From contig JAEDJA010000004.1 in NCBI GenBank assembly GCA_016296575.1, positions 47,393 to 111,392 of the forward strand: DNA of 64,000 bases, in the 5' to 3' direction. Below, piece by piece: positions 52,153-60,216 of this stretch. This DNA comes from Treponema sp. Its GTDB lineage: Bacteria; Spirochaetota; Spirochaetia; Treponematales; Treponemataceae. Numbering within the stretch: position 1 is the first letter of the stretch; each line of letters begins with the position of its first letter. The translations under genes and the position numbers were made by a program. The notes under the pieces are model-generated. The model was not told where the DNA came from. It searched no databases and saw only the letters and a program-made list of their open reading frames with translations.

Positions 52153-54554
52153 TGATGAAATCTTTCTTCAAGAAATCCCAATCCATTTCTGATTTTTCTT
52201 CAAAACAGACTTCAAACCACGTTTTTCTTGGGGTGTGGCTTTGTTTCCACTGCGGCATAATTATTTATTTTCTGCTGTCACTTTTTTTGGTCAAAAAGCC
52301 GGTTTCCATTGATACAGATCTATTTAACATGATTCCAAAGCCTATGCTTTCTGCTTCGATTAAAGCTGCCGATGAAAAAATGACACGCCTTACCAGTGAA
52401 AAGCTTTTTATCCTTGTAAGCCACGAAGATTTTGATGAGGCAAAAAAAGCTGCAGCCAGTCTTTACAACAAGCTTAAAGACAGCGAAAATTTTTCTACAC
52501 TGGAACTCTACACCGACATGACCAGTGTTTCCGGCATAACAGATTTTCTTTTTGACTACCGTTGGAATCTCCTTGATGAAGATACCGCCAGCAGCATAAT
52601 TACATCACCCTTACAGGCACAGGCCTTTTCGGAAAAAGCACTTTCCACCGCTTTCAGTCCATTTACAATGACATCCCTTGATCGTGTTGATGAAGATCCT
52701 TTTATGCTTACGGAACTGGCCTTAAAAAATTATCTTTCCGCCATCCAGAGCTCCGGCACCGCCATGAGTGATAAAGATGGTGTTCTGGCAGCACAGTTTG
52801 AAGACCGATGGTATGTTATGGTACGTGCCTCATTAAGCAAAAAAGGTGCAAAACTTGCAAGCAAAAACAATGGAATTACCGAAATTTACACCAAATGTGA
52901 TGAAATTGAAAAAAACTACCACGGAATAAATTTCACCTTTACAGGTACTCCTTACCACAGCCACGAAAGCTCTCTTTCCGCTTCAAAAGAAATCACCATT
53001 ATTTCAGTGATTTCGCTTTTGGCAGTTCTTTTTATTCTTCTGTTTGTCTTCCGTTCTGCAAAACCTGTATTTTTCTCTTTGATTTCCATTTCAGTTTCGG
53101 TGCTTACAGCTTTTACCGTTACTCTGGCTGTATTCCGCAACATGCACATTCTTACGCTTGTTTTTGGAACTTCCCTGATTGGTTCTTCTATTGATTACAG
53201 CCTTCACTTTTTTACCCACTGGTCCGGCAACAAAGAGCTTGAATCTGGAGCCCAAATCCGCCATCACCTTCTGCCGGGACTTACTATGGCTATCATTTCA
53301 ACAGGTATTTGTTATGCGGTTCTTCTTTTTGCCCCGTTTACCCTTCTAAAACAGATTTCTCTTTTTAGTCTGTCTGGACTTTTAAGCTCCTTCCTTACCA
53401 CCATCAGCCTTTTTCCATTTATTAAAGTGCCACAAAAAGAGCTTCGTTTTATTCGGGGAACAAAGCTTGTTAAAATCAAAGATCCTGTTTTTCACAAAAA
53501 AATCAGCCGCATTGGAATTACATCTCTTATTGTAATTTCGCTGGTGCTGGCTATTATTTTCCGTGGAACTTTTGGAATCAAAAACAATATTTCAAACCTT
53601 TACAATATGGAAGGCCAGCTTTTACAGGATGAAATACTTTCTTCAAAAATCTTAAAATATAGTCCAACAGGATGGTTTATAATCTCAGGTGATTCTTCGG
53701 AAGAGCTTTTGCAGACCGAAGAAGAGCTTGCACTCCGCGTAAAAAAAGCCCTTCCTGAAACAGGTTTTTTGTGTACAAGCATGTTTATTCCATCAATAAA
53801 AAAGCAGAAAGCTTCCCTCCAGGCATCCAGCCGTCTTATGGAAATGGCCTCTATTCAGGAAGAAGCACTGGGCTTTGGACCAGAAGAAACTGCCGCTTTG
53901 GAAAAAGCATTTGCAAGTTCAAAAGATTCATTCATCTATCCTGAAAATGAAAATGTACCTGAATATCTTATGGAAGCCATCAGTTCGGTATGGCTTGGTT
54001 TGATTGACGGAAAATATTACTCTGTCCTTGTTCCAAATCAGGTAAGTGATGCTGCAATTTTCAAAAATCTTTCGAATAACGAAAATATTTACTTTGTCAG
54101 CAAAGTGGCCGATATGAGTGCCGATCTGGACCGCCTTACAAAAATGATTCTTGAATTCTTTGCACTGGCTTTTATCATCATGACTGTCATTCTGCTTTTC
54201 TTCTATTCAAAAAAACAGACTGCAAAAATTATTTCGGTTCCAGTTCTTATTATTCTTGTTACTTCTGCAGTATTTGCCGCTACAAAAACCTGGCTTGAAT
54301 TTTTTAGTGTTACCGGCATTATTCTGGTTTTTGGACTTGGACTGGACTACGTAATTTACATGGTAGAAAACGAAAAAAATACTTCTGAAAATCGAGAGCT
54401 TGAACCCTTTGCAACATTTCTTTCTTTTGTAACTACAGTAATCAGTTTTGGTGCACTGGCTCTCAGTTCTTTTACACCAGTTCATCTTATCGGTTTTGCA
54501 ATTTTTTTGGGATTAACCACTGCTTTTGCCGCTTCCCGCTGGTTCTCCCGCTAA
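52152..54554 (+). CDS. MMPL/RND-type lipid exporter of the cluster
   Basis: 800 residues from ATG 52152 (an adjacent second ATG is equally possible). Twelve membrane segments in the RND pattern are evident: one at about 25-48, five clustered at about 270-410, one at about 450, and five at about 665-795, with two large periplasmic loops between. VFGTSLIGSSIDYSLHFFTHW and VFGLGLDYVIYMVENEKN are the TM4-type proton-relay regions (Asp in SSIDY and GLDY). Predicted exporters of this family (COG4258) are standard in aryl polyene loci and would move the finished lipid toward the outer membrane. Confidence 0.9.
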   Translation: MMKSFFKKSQSISDFSSKQTSNHVFLGVWLCFHCGIIIYFLLSLFLVKKPVSIDTDLFNMIPKPMLSASIKAADEKMTRLTSEKLFILVSHEDFDEAKKAAASLYNKLKDSENFSTLELYTDMTSVSGITDFLFDYRWNLLDEDTASSIITSPLQAQAFSEKALSTAFSPFTMTSLDRVDEDPFMLTELALKNYLSAIQSSGTAMSDKDGVLAAQFEDRWYVMVRASLSKKGAKLASKNNGITEIYTKCDEIEKNYHGINFTFTGTPYHSHESSLSASKEITIISVISLLAVLFILLFVFRSAKPVFFSLISISVSVLTAFTVTLAVFRNMHILTLVFGTSLIGSSIDYSLHFFTHWSGNKELESGAQIRHHLLPGLTMAIISTGICYAVLLFAPFTLLKQISLFSLSGLLSSFLTTISLFPFIKVPQKELRFIRGTKLVKIKDPVFHKKISRIGITSLIVISLVLAIIFRGTFGIKNNISNLYNMEGQLLQDEILSSKILKYSPTGWFIISGDSSEELLQTEEELALRVKKALPETGFLCTSMFIPSIKKQKASLQASSRLMEMASIQEEALGFGPEETAALEKAFASSKDSFIYPENENVPEYLMEAISSVWLGLIDGKYYSVLVPNQVSDAAIFKNLSNNENIYFVSKVADMSADLDRLTKMILEFFALAFIIMTVILLFFYSKKQTAKIISVPVLIILVTSAVFAATKTWLEFFSVTGIILVFGLGLDYVIYMVENEKNTSENRELEPFATFLSFVTTVISFGALALSSFTPVHLIGFAIFLGLTTAFAASRWFSR

Positions 54555-54577
54555 AAAATCTTTCCTTATTTTTAAAA

Positions 54578-54601
54578 CTGCCTGGTAATCTGCCTGGTGA
54601 T
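54578..54601 (+). repeat. 12-base tandem duplication after the exporter gene
   Basis: CTGCCTGGTAAT (54578-54589) is followed by CTGCCTGGTGAT (54590-54601), one mismatch, 23 bases after the exporter stop codon. Confidence 0.75.
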
Positions 54602-54630
54602 TTGACATTATCCCTTTAATTTTTTAAACT
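54602..54630 (+). promoter_or_regulatory. Near-consensus promoter, leaderless type, of the ketosynthase gene
   Basis: TTGACA (54602-54607), 17 bases, TAAACT (54625-54630), six bases (ATTTTT), ATG at 54637. This is the clearest example of the leaderless geometry, with a perfect -35 and no room for a ribosome site. Confidence 0.7.
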
Positions 54631-54636
54631 ATTTTT

Positions 54637-55833
54637 ATGAATACACAAATTTTCTTGTCTAAACCAGGTGTACTTTGTTCTGCAGGCACCAGTCTTGATT
54701 CCCTTTGGGAAACACTTCACACAAAAAATCAGTCTCACATAAAAAAAACTACTACCATCACTGGTGATGAATATTTTGCTGCCCGAATTCAGGATGATTG
54801 TCTTGCACCAACATCAGGTCGTTACGACATGAAAATAATCCGCATGGAAGAAGCTGCACTTAATCAAATTGAAAAACAGATTCAAAAAGCCACAGAAAAA
54901 TATGGAGCTCATCGGGTAGCTGTATGCATTGGATCCTGCGATAATGGAACTCAGTTTTCTATTGCAGGTCATCGTGAATATTTTAAAAATGGAGCATTTC
55001 CGTCCAACTATCAGCTTGAAATGCAGGGCGCAGATTATGTAGCAACCTTTGCAGCAGAAAAATACGGTTTAAAAGGACCAGCTGTTGCAATGAGCACTGC
55101 CTGTTCATCTTCTGCCTGTGCAATTATAAAAGCAGCGGAACTAATTATGGCTGGTACAGCTGATGCAGTTGTTGCAGGTGGAATAGACATTGCTTCCGAC
55201 ACAACACTGGTTGGATTTAACAGCCTTGGTGCAGTTTCAGAAAATATCACTAATCCTTTCAGCAAAAACCGCCACGGCATTACTCTTGGTGATGGAGCTG
55301 CCTTTTTTGTAATTTCTAAAGAACCCCTTTCTTCTGATGAAAATGTTTTTAATGTAAAACTTCTTGGATTTGGAGAAAGTGCAGATGCTTACCACATGAC
55401 AAGTCCTGATCCAAGTGGCGAAGGTGCTAAGAAATCAATGGAACGTGCATTAAAATCGGCCGGGCTTACCCCTGAAAAAATTGATTACGTAAATCTTCAC
55501 GGCACAGGAACAAAATTCAACGATGCCATGGAATCAAAAGCTGTAGACGCTGTTTTCAAGGATTACAAAGTACCTGCTGGAACCACAAAGGCTACAACAG
55601 GACATACGCTGGGAGCCGCTGCCGCACTTGAACTTGCCATCTGCTGGAAAGCTATTTTCGATACCTACAAAAACGGAAAAACTGTTCTTCCGCCTCAGAT
55701 TTGGGACGGTGTTCAAGACGAAGAAATACCTGCTTTGAATTTTATTAAAGAAAACACTGAAGCCAAGGTTTACACCTGTCTGTCAAATTCTTTTGCCTTT
55801 GGTGGAGCAAACGCCACACTGATTATCGGGTAA
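54637..55833 (+). CDS. Beta-ketoacyl-ACP synthase of the cluster (FabF/ApeO type)
   Basis: 398 residues, a complete thiolase-fold ketosynthase. The catalytic triad is intact: Cys156 in MSTACSSSACA, His288 in LHGTGTKFND and His323 in TTGHTLGAAAALE, with the C-terminal NSFAFGGANATLII. It would condense malonyl units onto the starter held by the ACP, probably with the truncated partner at 46278. It has its own promoter although it follows the exporter on the same strand. It is convergent with argA, 11 bases away. Confidence 0.92.
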   Translation: MNTQIFLSKPGVLCSAGTSLDSLWETLHTKNQSHIKKTTTITGDEYFAARIQDDCLAPTSGRYDMKIIRMEEAALNQIEKQIQKATEKYGAHRVAVCIGSCDNGTQFSIAGHREYFKNGAFPSNYQLEMQGADYVATFAAEKYGLKGPAVAMSTACSSSACAIIKAAELIMAGTADAVVAGGIDIASDTTLVGFNSLGAVSENITNPFSKNRHGITLGDGAAFFVISKEPLSSDENVFNVKLLGFGESADAYHMTSPDPSGEGAKKSMERALKSAGLTPEKIDYVNLHGTGTKFNDAMESKAVDAVFKDYKVPAGTTKATTGHTLGAAAALELAICWKAIFDTYKNGKTVLPPQIWDGVQDEEIPALNFIKENTEAKVYTCLSNSFAFGGANATLIIG

Positions 55834-55844
55834 TTTTTTTTGAT

Positions 55845-57185
55845 TTACTTCAAACGGTAAAGTTTAGAATTTCTCTTTGGATTCCAGATCTTCTTTCTTT
55901 CTTCCGGCAAAGTATCTATGCTGTCGGAAGTAAAACCCATTTTTTCAAACCAATCAGAAGCCTGTGTTGTAAGAATGAACACTGACGAAGCCTTTTTTTC
56001 CGCTGCACGATTTTTCAGATATTTAATAAGCTTTGGACCAATGCCCATTTTTTCAAAATTTCTATCTACTGCAACTGCTGCAATTTCTGCCTGCCCATCT
56101 TCATACAAGTGAAGTGCTGCACAGGCGCGGATTCCGTCATCAAGCTCGTAAACCACGTAATCTTCAAAGGTTTCCATAAGAGAACCTTCTGTTCTTGGAA
56201 GCAGTTTTCCACTTTCAACAAAGGGTTTCATCAACTGGAGGACCGAAGGAATGTCTGTGCGGGTCATTGGACGAATCATTCCGTAATCGGCAGTGTAAAT
56301 CATGGTTCCTGAACCAAGATCCGAAAAGATTTCGCAAGGAAGAACACCGTCAATATTTCCATCAACCAGGTGACAACGTGTAACACCCATTGAACAAGCT
56401 GCCTGAGCTTTTTTTAGCAGACGGAAAACTGTCTGAGCATTTTCTGCAAAAATTTTTTCATTGGCTGAAATAAAATCATCAACTTCAGTAAGATTCATGG
56501 CCGGAATATCACCGTTATCTGCCACAGAAATATTTTCAGGCACAGAAAAATTTTCTTTATTTACAGAACTTCCGTCCATCATAAAAAACAATTTATCGGC
56601 TTTCAGTGAAATTGCAATGTTTTGGGCAAGTGACACAGAGGAAATATTATATGGATGACCATTGGAGCTCCAGCCAATACACGGGAAAATAGGAATAAAT
56701 CCTTCATCCAAAATCTTATTGATGGCATCAATCTGAAGGCGGTCAATTTCACCAGCAGTACCAAAGTCCAGACCTTCAAGAATTCCTTTGGCACGACTTC
56801 TAACCCAGTTTCCAATTACAGCTGGAATGTTGTTGGCGGCAAGAGCAGTCATCACATTGTTTGAAACGTCAAAAGCGGCCATTTTTATATGAGGCATGGC
56901 AGCTTCAGATGTAATACGAATATGATCTTTATATTCCCAGGTAAGATTTGAAAGAGAAAGTACCTCATCAATACGAGATTTTGCTCCTGGAACCAGAATA
57001 ACACGTAGTCCTGCCTGGTGCAGAAGAGCAATATCCTTAATATGTGATGAAAAAAGTGAACCGCCCAAAATCTTGTCATCAATATAGATGACAACTGTAG
57101 CATTTTTAAATTTCTGAAGATAACGAATTACGCCACGAATATTTTCGGCTTTTTCGGCTCTTTTTATGTATTCTGAATTGTCCAT
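55845..57185 (-). CDS. argA: N-acetylglutamate synthase ArgA
   Basis: 446 residues, the classical ArgA length. Residues about 18-285 are an amino-acid-kinase-like domain (VVIYIDDKILGGSLFSSHIKDIALLHQAGLRVILVPGAKSRID, GWSSNGHPYNISSVSLAQNIAISLKADKLFFMMDG) and about 300-440 a GNAT acetyltransferase (IRPMTRTDIPSVLQLM, EIAAVAVDRNFEKMGIGPKLIKYLKNRA). It makes N-acetylglutamate from acetyl-CoA and glutamate, the first step of arginine synthesis, and the kinase-like domain usually senses arginine. GGAGGT precedes the ATG and is partly within a small hairpin. It is 30 bases after the PilZ-like gene. Confidence 0.94.
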   Translation of the reverse strand: MDNSEYIKRAEKAENIRGVIRYLQKFKNATVVIYIDDKILGGSLFSSHIKDIALLHQAGLRVILVPGAKSRIDEVLSLSNLTWEYKDHIRITSEAAMPHIKMAAFDVSNNVMTALAANNIPAVIGNWVRSRAKGILEGLDFGTAGEIDRLQIDAINKILDEGFIPIFPCIGWSSNGHPYNISSVSLAQNIAISLKADKLFFMMDGSSVNKENFSVPENISVADNGDIPAMNLTEVDDFISANEKIFAENAQTVFRLLKKAQAACSMGVTRCHLVDGNIDGVLPCEIFSDLGSGTMIYTADYGMIRPMTRTDIPSVLQLMKPFVESGKLLPRTEGSLMETFEDYVVYELDDGIRACAALHLYEDGQAEIAAVAVDRNFEKMGIGPKLIKYLKNRAAEKKASSVFILTTQASDWFEKMGFTSDSIDTLPEERKKIWNPKRNSKLYRLK

Positions 57186-57194
57186 TTCAAACCT

Positions 57195-57207
57195 CCGGAG
57201 TGTCCGG
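57195..57207 (-). other. Hairpin touching the argA ribosome site
   Basis: On the mRNA strand CCGGA, CAC, TCCGG form a five-base-pair stem whose 3' arm runs into the GGAGGT Shine-Dalgarno sequence of argA (CCGGAGGT). Confidence 0.5.
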
Positions 57208-57215
57208 CGTTCTAA

Positions 57216-58124
57216 TTAAAGGTCCTCCACATCAATGGCCTCAATGCTTTCACCCAATTCATTTGCACTTGTTGCTCCAGCACGCTGAATGTAGGTATTA
57301 TAAAGCTGGTTCAAAAGAGCACTAGCGTTTTCGTCCATAATCTGATAAAGCCGTGGAATCAAAAGCTGTTTTGTCATAAGATCAAGGCCACTGGCACCAG
57401 TTTTTGAAACAAATGTAAAAACATAAAGCATTTTACCTTCGTTTTGACGGCTCATAAACAGAACTGCACTGGAGCGGAAATGGAGTCCTTTTACAGTGAA
57501 CTGAATATCTTCGATTTTTTCATACTCCGGAAGCTTCAAAGCATCTACGTCAAAAGTGCTTGAGAAGTGTGAAAGAGAAATATCGTTCAAAGTTGAAGAA
57601 TAATGGTGGTTGTTGTAAGTGAATGTAAAAGTACAGCTGTTATTACACAAAGCTCGAACATTCTTACGACGTCCCATTGCCTGGTTTGCAAAAAGAACTT
57701 TTTCGATAATTCCAAAATTGATTTTTTTCTGATATTCAAGCTGGATACATCCGCAGGTAATACCAATATCATAAAGGAACATCTTTTCGATCTTCTGCTT
57801 TTCTTCTTTAGTCTGACGTTTTGTATAAAGTGCACCAATAAGAACACGGCCCTGGTATTTATCGTTTATGGCTTTTATCATTGAAGGCCAGGAAATACCC
57901 GGAATGTTTGCATCAATATTAAAAAAGAGAATAACATCATTGAAAACAGAAATTATGATCTCAATTTTTTCCTGCAGCGAAAGTCTTTTATCATTTGTAA
58001 CGAAATAACATTCATATCCTTCTGACAGATACTCTTCCATGAAAGTTTCAGGAATAAGCGAAGTATCCGGACAGATAAAGAAAGTCTTTCTGCCGGCAAT
58101 AATGTCTTTAATCGATGTACCCAA
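57216..58124 (-). CDS. Treponemal protein with a response-regulator-like half and a PilZ-like half
   Basis: 302 residues, starting TTG (58124) with GGAG eight bases upstream. Residues 1-125 suggest an alpha/beta receiver-like fold (TFFICPDTSLIPETFMEEYL, GYECYFVTND, VILFFNIDANIPG). From about 150 there is a PilZ-like stretch: RRKNVR (the RxxxR that grips c-di-GMP), then STLNDISLSHFSSTF, where PilZ proteins have [D/N]xSxxG; the Gly is absent here, and VKGLHFRSSAVLF follows as later strands. A c-di-GMP effector is therefore plausible but not assured. The C-terminal helices are uncharacterised. Confidence 0.62.
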   Translation of the reverse strand: MGTSIKDIIAGRKTFFICPDTSLIPETFMEEYLSEGYECYFVTNDKRLSLQEKIEIIISVFNDVILFFNIDANIPGISWPSMIKAINDKYQGRVLIGALYTKRQTKEEKQKIEKMFLYDIGITCGCIQLEYQKKINFGIIEKVLFANQAMGRRKNVRALCNNSCTFTFTYNNHHYSSTLNDISLSHFSSTFDVDALKLPEYEKIEDIQFTVKGLHFRSSAVLFMSRQNEGKMLYVFTFVSKTGASGLDLMTKQLLIPRLYQIMDENASALLNQLYNTYIQRAGATSANELGESIEAIDVEDL

Positions 58125-58155
58125 AATTATTCTCCATTAAATAAATGGTTCTAAA

Positions 58156-58184
58156 ATTATAACAACAAATTCTGCAAACCGCAA
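58156..58184 (-). promoter_or_regulatory. Sigma70-like promoter of the PilZ-like gene and argA
   Basis: On the gene strand: TTGCGG (58184-58179), 17 bases, TATAAT (58161-58156). It leaves a leader of about 25 bases containing GGAG, so this transcript is leadered, unlike many of its neighbours. Confidence 0.65.
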
Positions 58185-58196
58185 GGAAAGACAGAT

Positions 58197-59426
58197 TTAG
58201 ATGTAATGCGAAACAGCGTGATGCTCAATAGTTTTTGTTTTTACTGCAACAATGTAAGTGCCAAACATAGCTGTAAGTGCATCAAAAAGTGCTGCAAAAG
58301 AACAAATAATTGGAGCTACCGGCTGAAGCAGAAGATAACTTGTATCCAAACCCTTGCTGTATTTTGTACAAAGAATTGCAAGAAGAACAAAGGCACTGCC
58401 AGAAGGAAGTCCACACAAAGCAAAGGAAAGTCCAAATGCCGAAAGTGATATCCAGATTACGTCATTTAAAGAGATTGCCAGACTTGAGTAACTTCGCCAG
58501 ATAACAATAAAACTCACCGTAACAACAAGTGCCGATCCACCCCGTGCAAAAATTGAAAAAATTGGAAAAGAAAAACCGCTTGTTCGGCGTCGAATTCCAA
58601 GACTTTCCTTTCCATGTCGAATATTCAATGGAAGTACCATATTTGTATCACCGGAGAAGAATGCACTCAAAAGTGATGTAATTGAAGCATAAAGCACTCG
58701 GTAAGGATGTGTATCATGACAAACCCAGTACAAAAGTGCCGGATAAATGATTCCTGCAACGATTACAAAGTCAATGGCAAACATGATAAGAATATTATTG
58801 AAAATACCTGTGGCGATTACTGTTCGGTAAGTGACTGTCCAGTTACAAACTACTGCAATCATTCCTACAGAAAAAAATTCAGTAAAGAAGGTTGCAATTC
58901 CGTAGAACAGCTTTGAAAGGGAATCAAAAAGATTGAAGGCTGATTTCATAGCAGTCTGATCACCACTCATAACCCATCCAATAAGAAAGGCAAATACAAA
59001 AGAAACCAGGAGGAAATTTCCTTCGCTCAGAGTTTCAAATGCCGACAGTGGAAGAATTGAACGGATAAGCTCTGGAATCTGCAAACTGAAAACTGCATCA
59101 GAGCTGTCTACTGTAATTGGAAGACGAGGAAGACGCACAATAAGAATAGATGCCAGTCCAATCAATGTAAGAATAAGTGACGAAATTATGATTATGGCAA
59201 AAGTCCAAAGAGTTGCCTTTAAAATCAATTTTGATGAACGAAGTTTGTTTACCGATACAGCCCCTGTAAAAAAAAGAAGAGGTACTACAATGTAACGGAT
59301 CATATGAACAAAAAGTTCAGAAAGATAAGCTACCACTGCCGAAACATTTGCATTATTCATTGGCAGAATAAAATAACTGGCCAAACCAAGACCAATTCCA
59401 ATCAAATATTTAATCCAAACTTTCAT
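58197..59426 (-). CDS. Dicarboxylate/amino-acid:cation symporter (DAACS family)
   Basis: 409 residues from ATG 59426, the codon six bases beyond a consensus promoter; it begins MKVWIKYLIGIGLGLASYFIL. About eight membrane segments plus two re-entrant loops follow the GltP/DctA pattern: ELFVHMIRYIVVPLLFFTGAVSVNKL, FSVGMIAVVCNWTV and the C-terminal ALCGLPSGSAFVLLAILCTKYSKGLD and PVAPIICSFAALFDALTAMFGTYIVAV. The family takes up glutamate, aspartate or C4-dicarboxylates with Na+ or H+. The usual substrate-site NMDG-type motif is not conserved (it reads SFAALFDALTAMFG), so the substrate is open. Confidence 0.88.
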   Translation of the reverse strand: MKVWIKYLIGIGLGLASYFILPMNNANVSAVVAYLSELFVHMIRYIVVPLLFFTGAVSVNKLRSSKLILKATLWTFAIIIISSLILTLIGLASILIVRLPRLPITVDSSDAVFSLQIPELIRSILPLSAFETLSEGNFLLVSFVFAFLIGWVMSGDQTAMKSAFNLFDSLSKLFYGIATFFTEFFSVGMIAVVCNWTVTYRTVIATGIFNNILIMFAIDFVIVAGIIYPALLYWVCHDTHPYRVLYASITSLLSAFFSGDTNMVLPLNIRHGKESLGIRRRTSGFSFPIFSIFARGGSALVVTVSFIVIWRSYSSLAISLNDVIWISLSAFGLSFALCGLPSGSAFVLLAILCTKYSKGLDTSYLLLQPVAPIICSFAALFDALTAMFGTYIVAVKTKTIEHHAVSHYI

Positions 59427-59432
59427 TCTTTC

Positions 59433-59484
59433 ATTATACTCAAGTAATGGCAAAATTGCAATTTTCACCATTTCCATCTATAAT
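59433..59484. promoter_or_regulatory. Divergent leaderless promoters sharing one palindromic -35 hexamer
   Basis: TTGCAA at 59456-59461 is its own reverse complement. Rightward it is 17 bases from TATAAT (59479-59484), six bases before ATG 59491. Leftward it is 17 bases from TATAAT on the minus strand (59438-59433), six bases before ATG 59426. Both promoters thus use the same -35. Confidence 0.75.
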
Positions 59485-59490
59485 TGGCTC

Positions 59491-60204
59491 ATGGCAAACG
59501 TATTAATCCTGGGGAAAGATCTTCCTGAATCCACTGATTTTATTAAAAGCTTTGAACTGAATGCACACAAAATCTTTACACCGGTAAAAACAGGTTCCAT
59601 TGTAAACATGGACAACGACAATATCATTACCTGCAACTGGAACAAGGCAAGTGCCATTTCTACCAAAGCCATGCTCATCCAGGCAGAAAGCCGTCTTGAA
59701 AATCTAGATAAAATTATCATCTATTTTGACGCCTGCCATTTTGCAGAAAATTTCCAGAATGATCGTGTTGATGAACTTACAGCTGCAATGGAAAACATGA
59801 TTTACGGCTACCAGTACCTTATTGGTGAGCTTCTTACACGTTTCCGCCAGAAAGCACCAGACTGCCAGATTCTCTTTCTTCTTCAAACAGTTCCTTCAAA
59901 AGCTACACTTTCCAAAAACCCAGGTGCTGTTCCATGTAATCTTTCCGTTGCCGCAGCCCAGAAAGCCTTTGAAGCACTGGCTGAAAACGCTGCATACAGT
60001 TTTTACGATTTGAACTCCGTAACTCCCATAATTGCCGTTTGTGATCCTTCGAACAGTCTTTACCGCCAGGATCATGGACTTGGTGAATGGGCACTCACCT
60101 TTACAGATACCGTAAGTCAAATGAAAAACCGGCCTACCCTTAAACAGTGTACTTCCTGGATAAAAGCCGGTTCCAAATCTCTGGGACTTTCGATTTTCAA
60201 ATAA
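59491..60204 (+). CDS. Treponemal protein of unknown function, Rossmann-like
   Basis: 237 residues, soluble. It begins MANVLILGKDLPES and continues with alternating strands and helices (KIIIYFDACHFAENF, CQILFLLQTVPSKATLSKNPG, VAAAQKAFEALAENAAYSFYDLNSVTPIIAVCDPSN), reminiscent of a short-chain dehydrogenase skeleton, but no GxxxGxG cofactor loop or YxxxK active site is present. It is therefore either a degenerate member or a different fold. It is divergent from the symporter and convergent with the GGDEF-EAL gene (12 bases apart). Confidence 0.65.
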   Translation: MANVLILGKDLPESTDFIKSFELNAHKIFTPVKTGSIVNMDNDNIITCNWNKASAISTKAMLIQAESRLENLDKIIIYFDACHFAENFQNDRVDELTAAMENMIYGYQYLIGELLTRFRQKAPDCQILFLLQTVPSKATLSKNPGAVPCNLSVAAAQKAFEALAENAAYSFYDLNSVTPIIAVCDPSNSLYRQDHGLGEWALTFTDTVSQMKNRPTLKQCTSWIKAGSKSLGLSIFK

Positions 60205-60216
60205 GAGCCTTATGTG

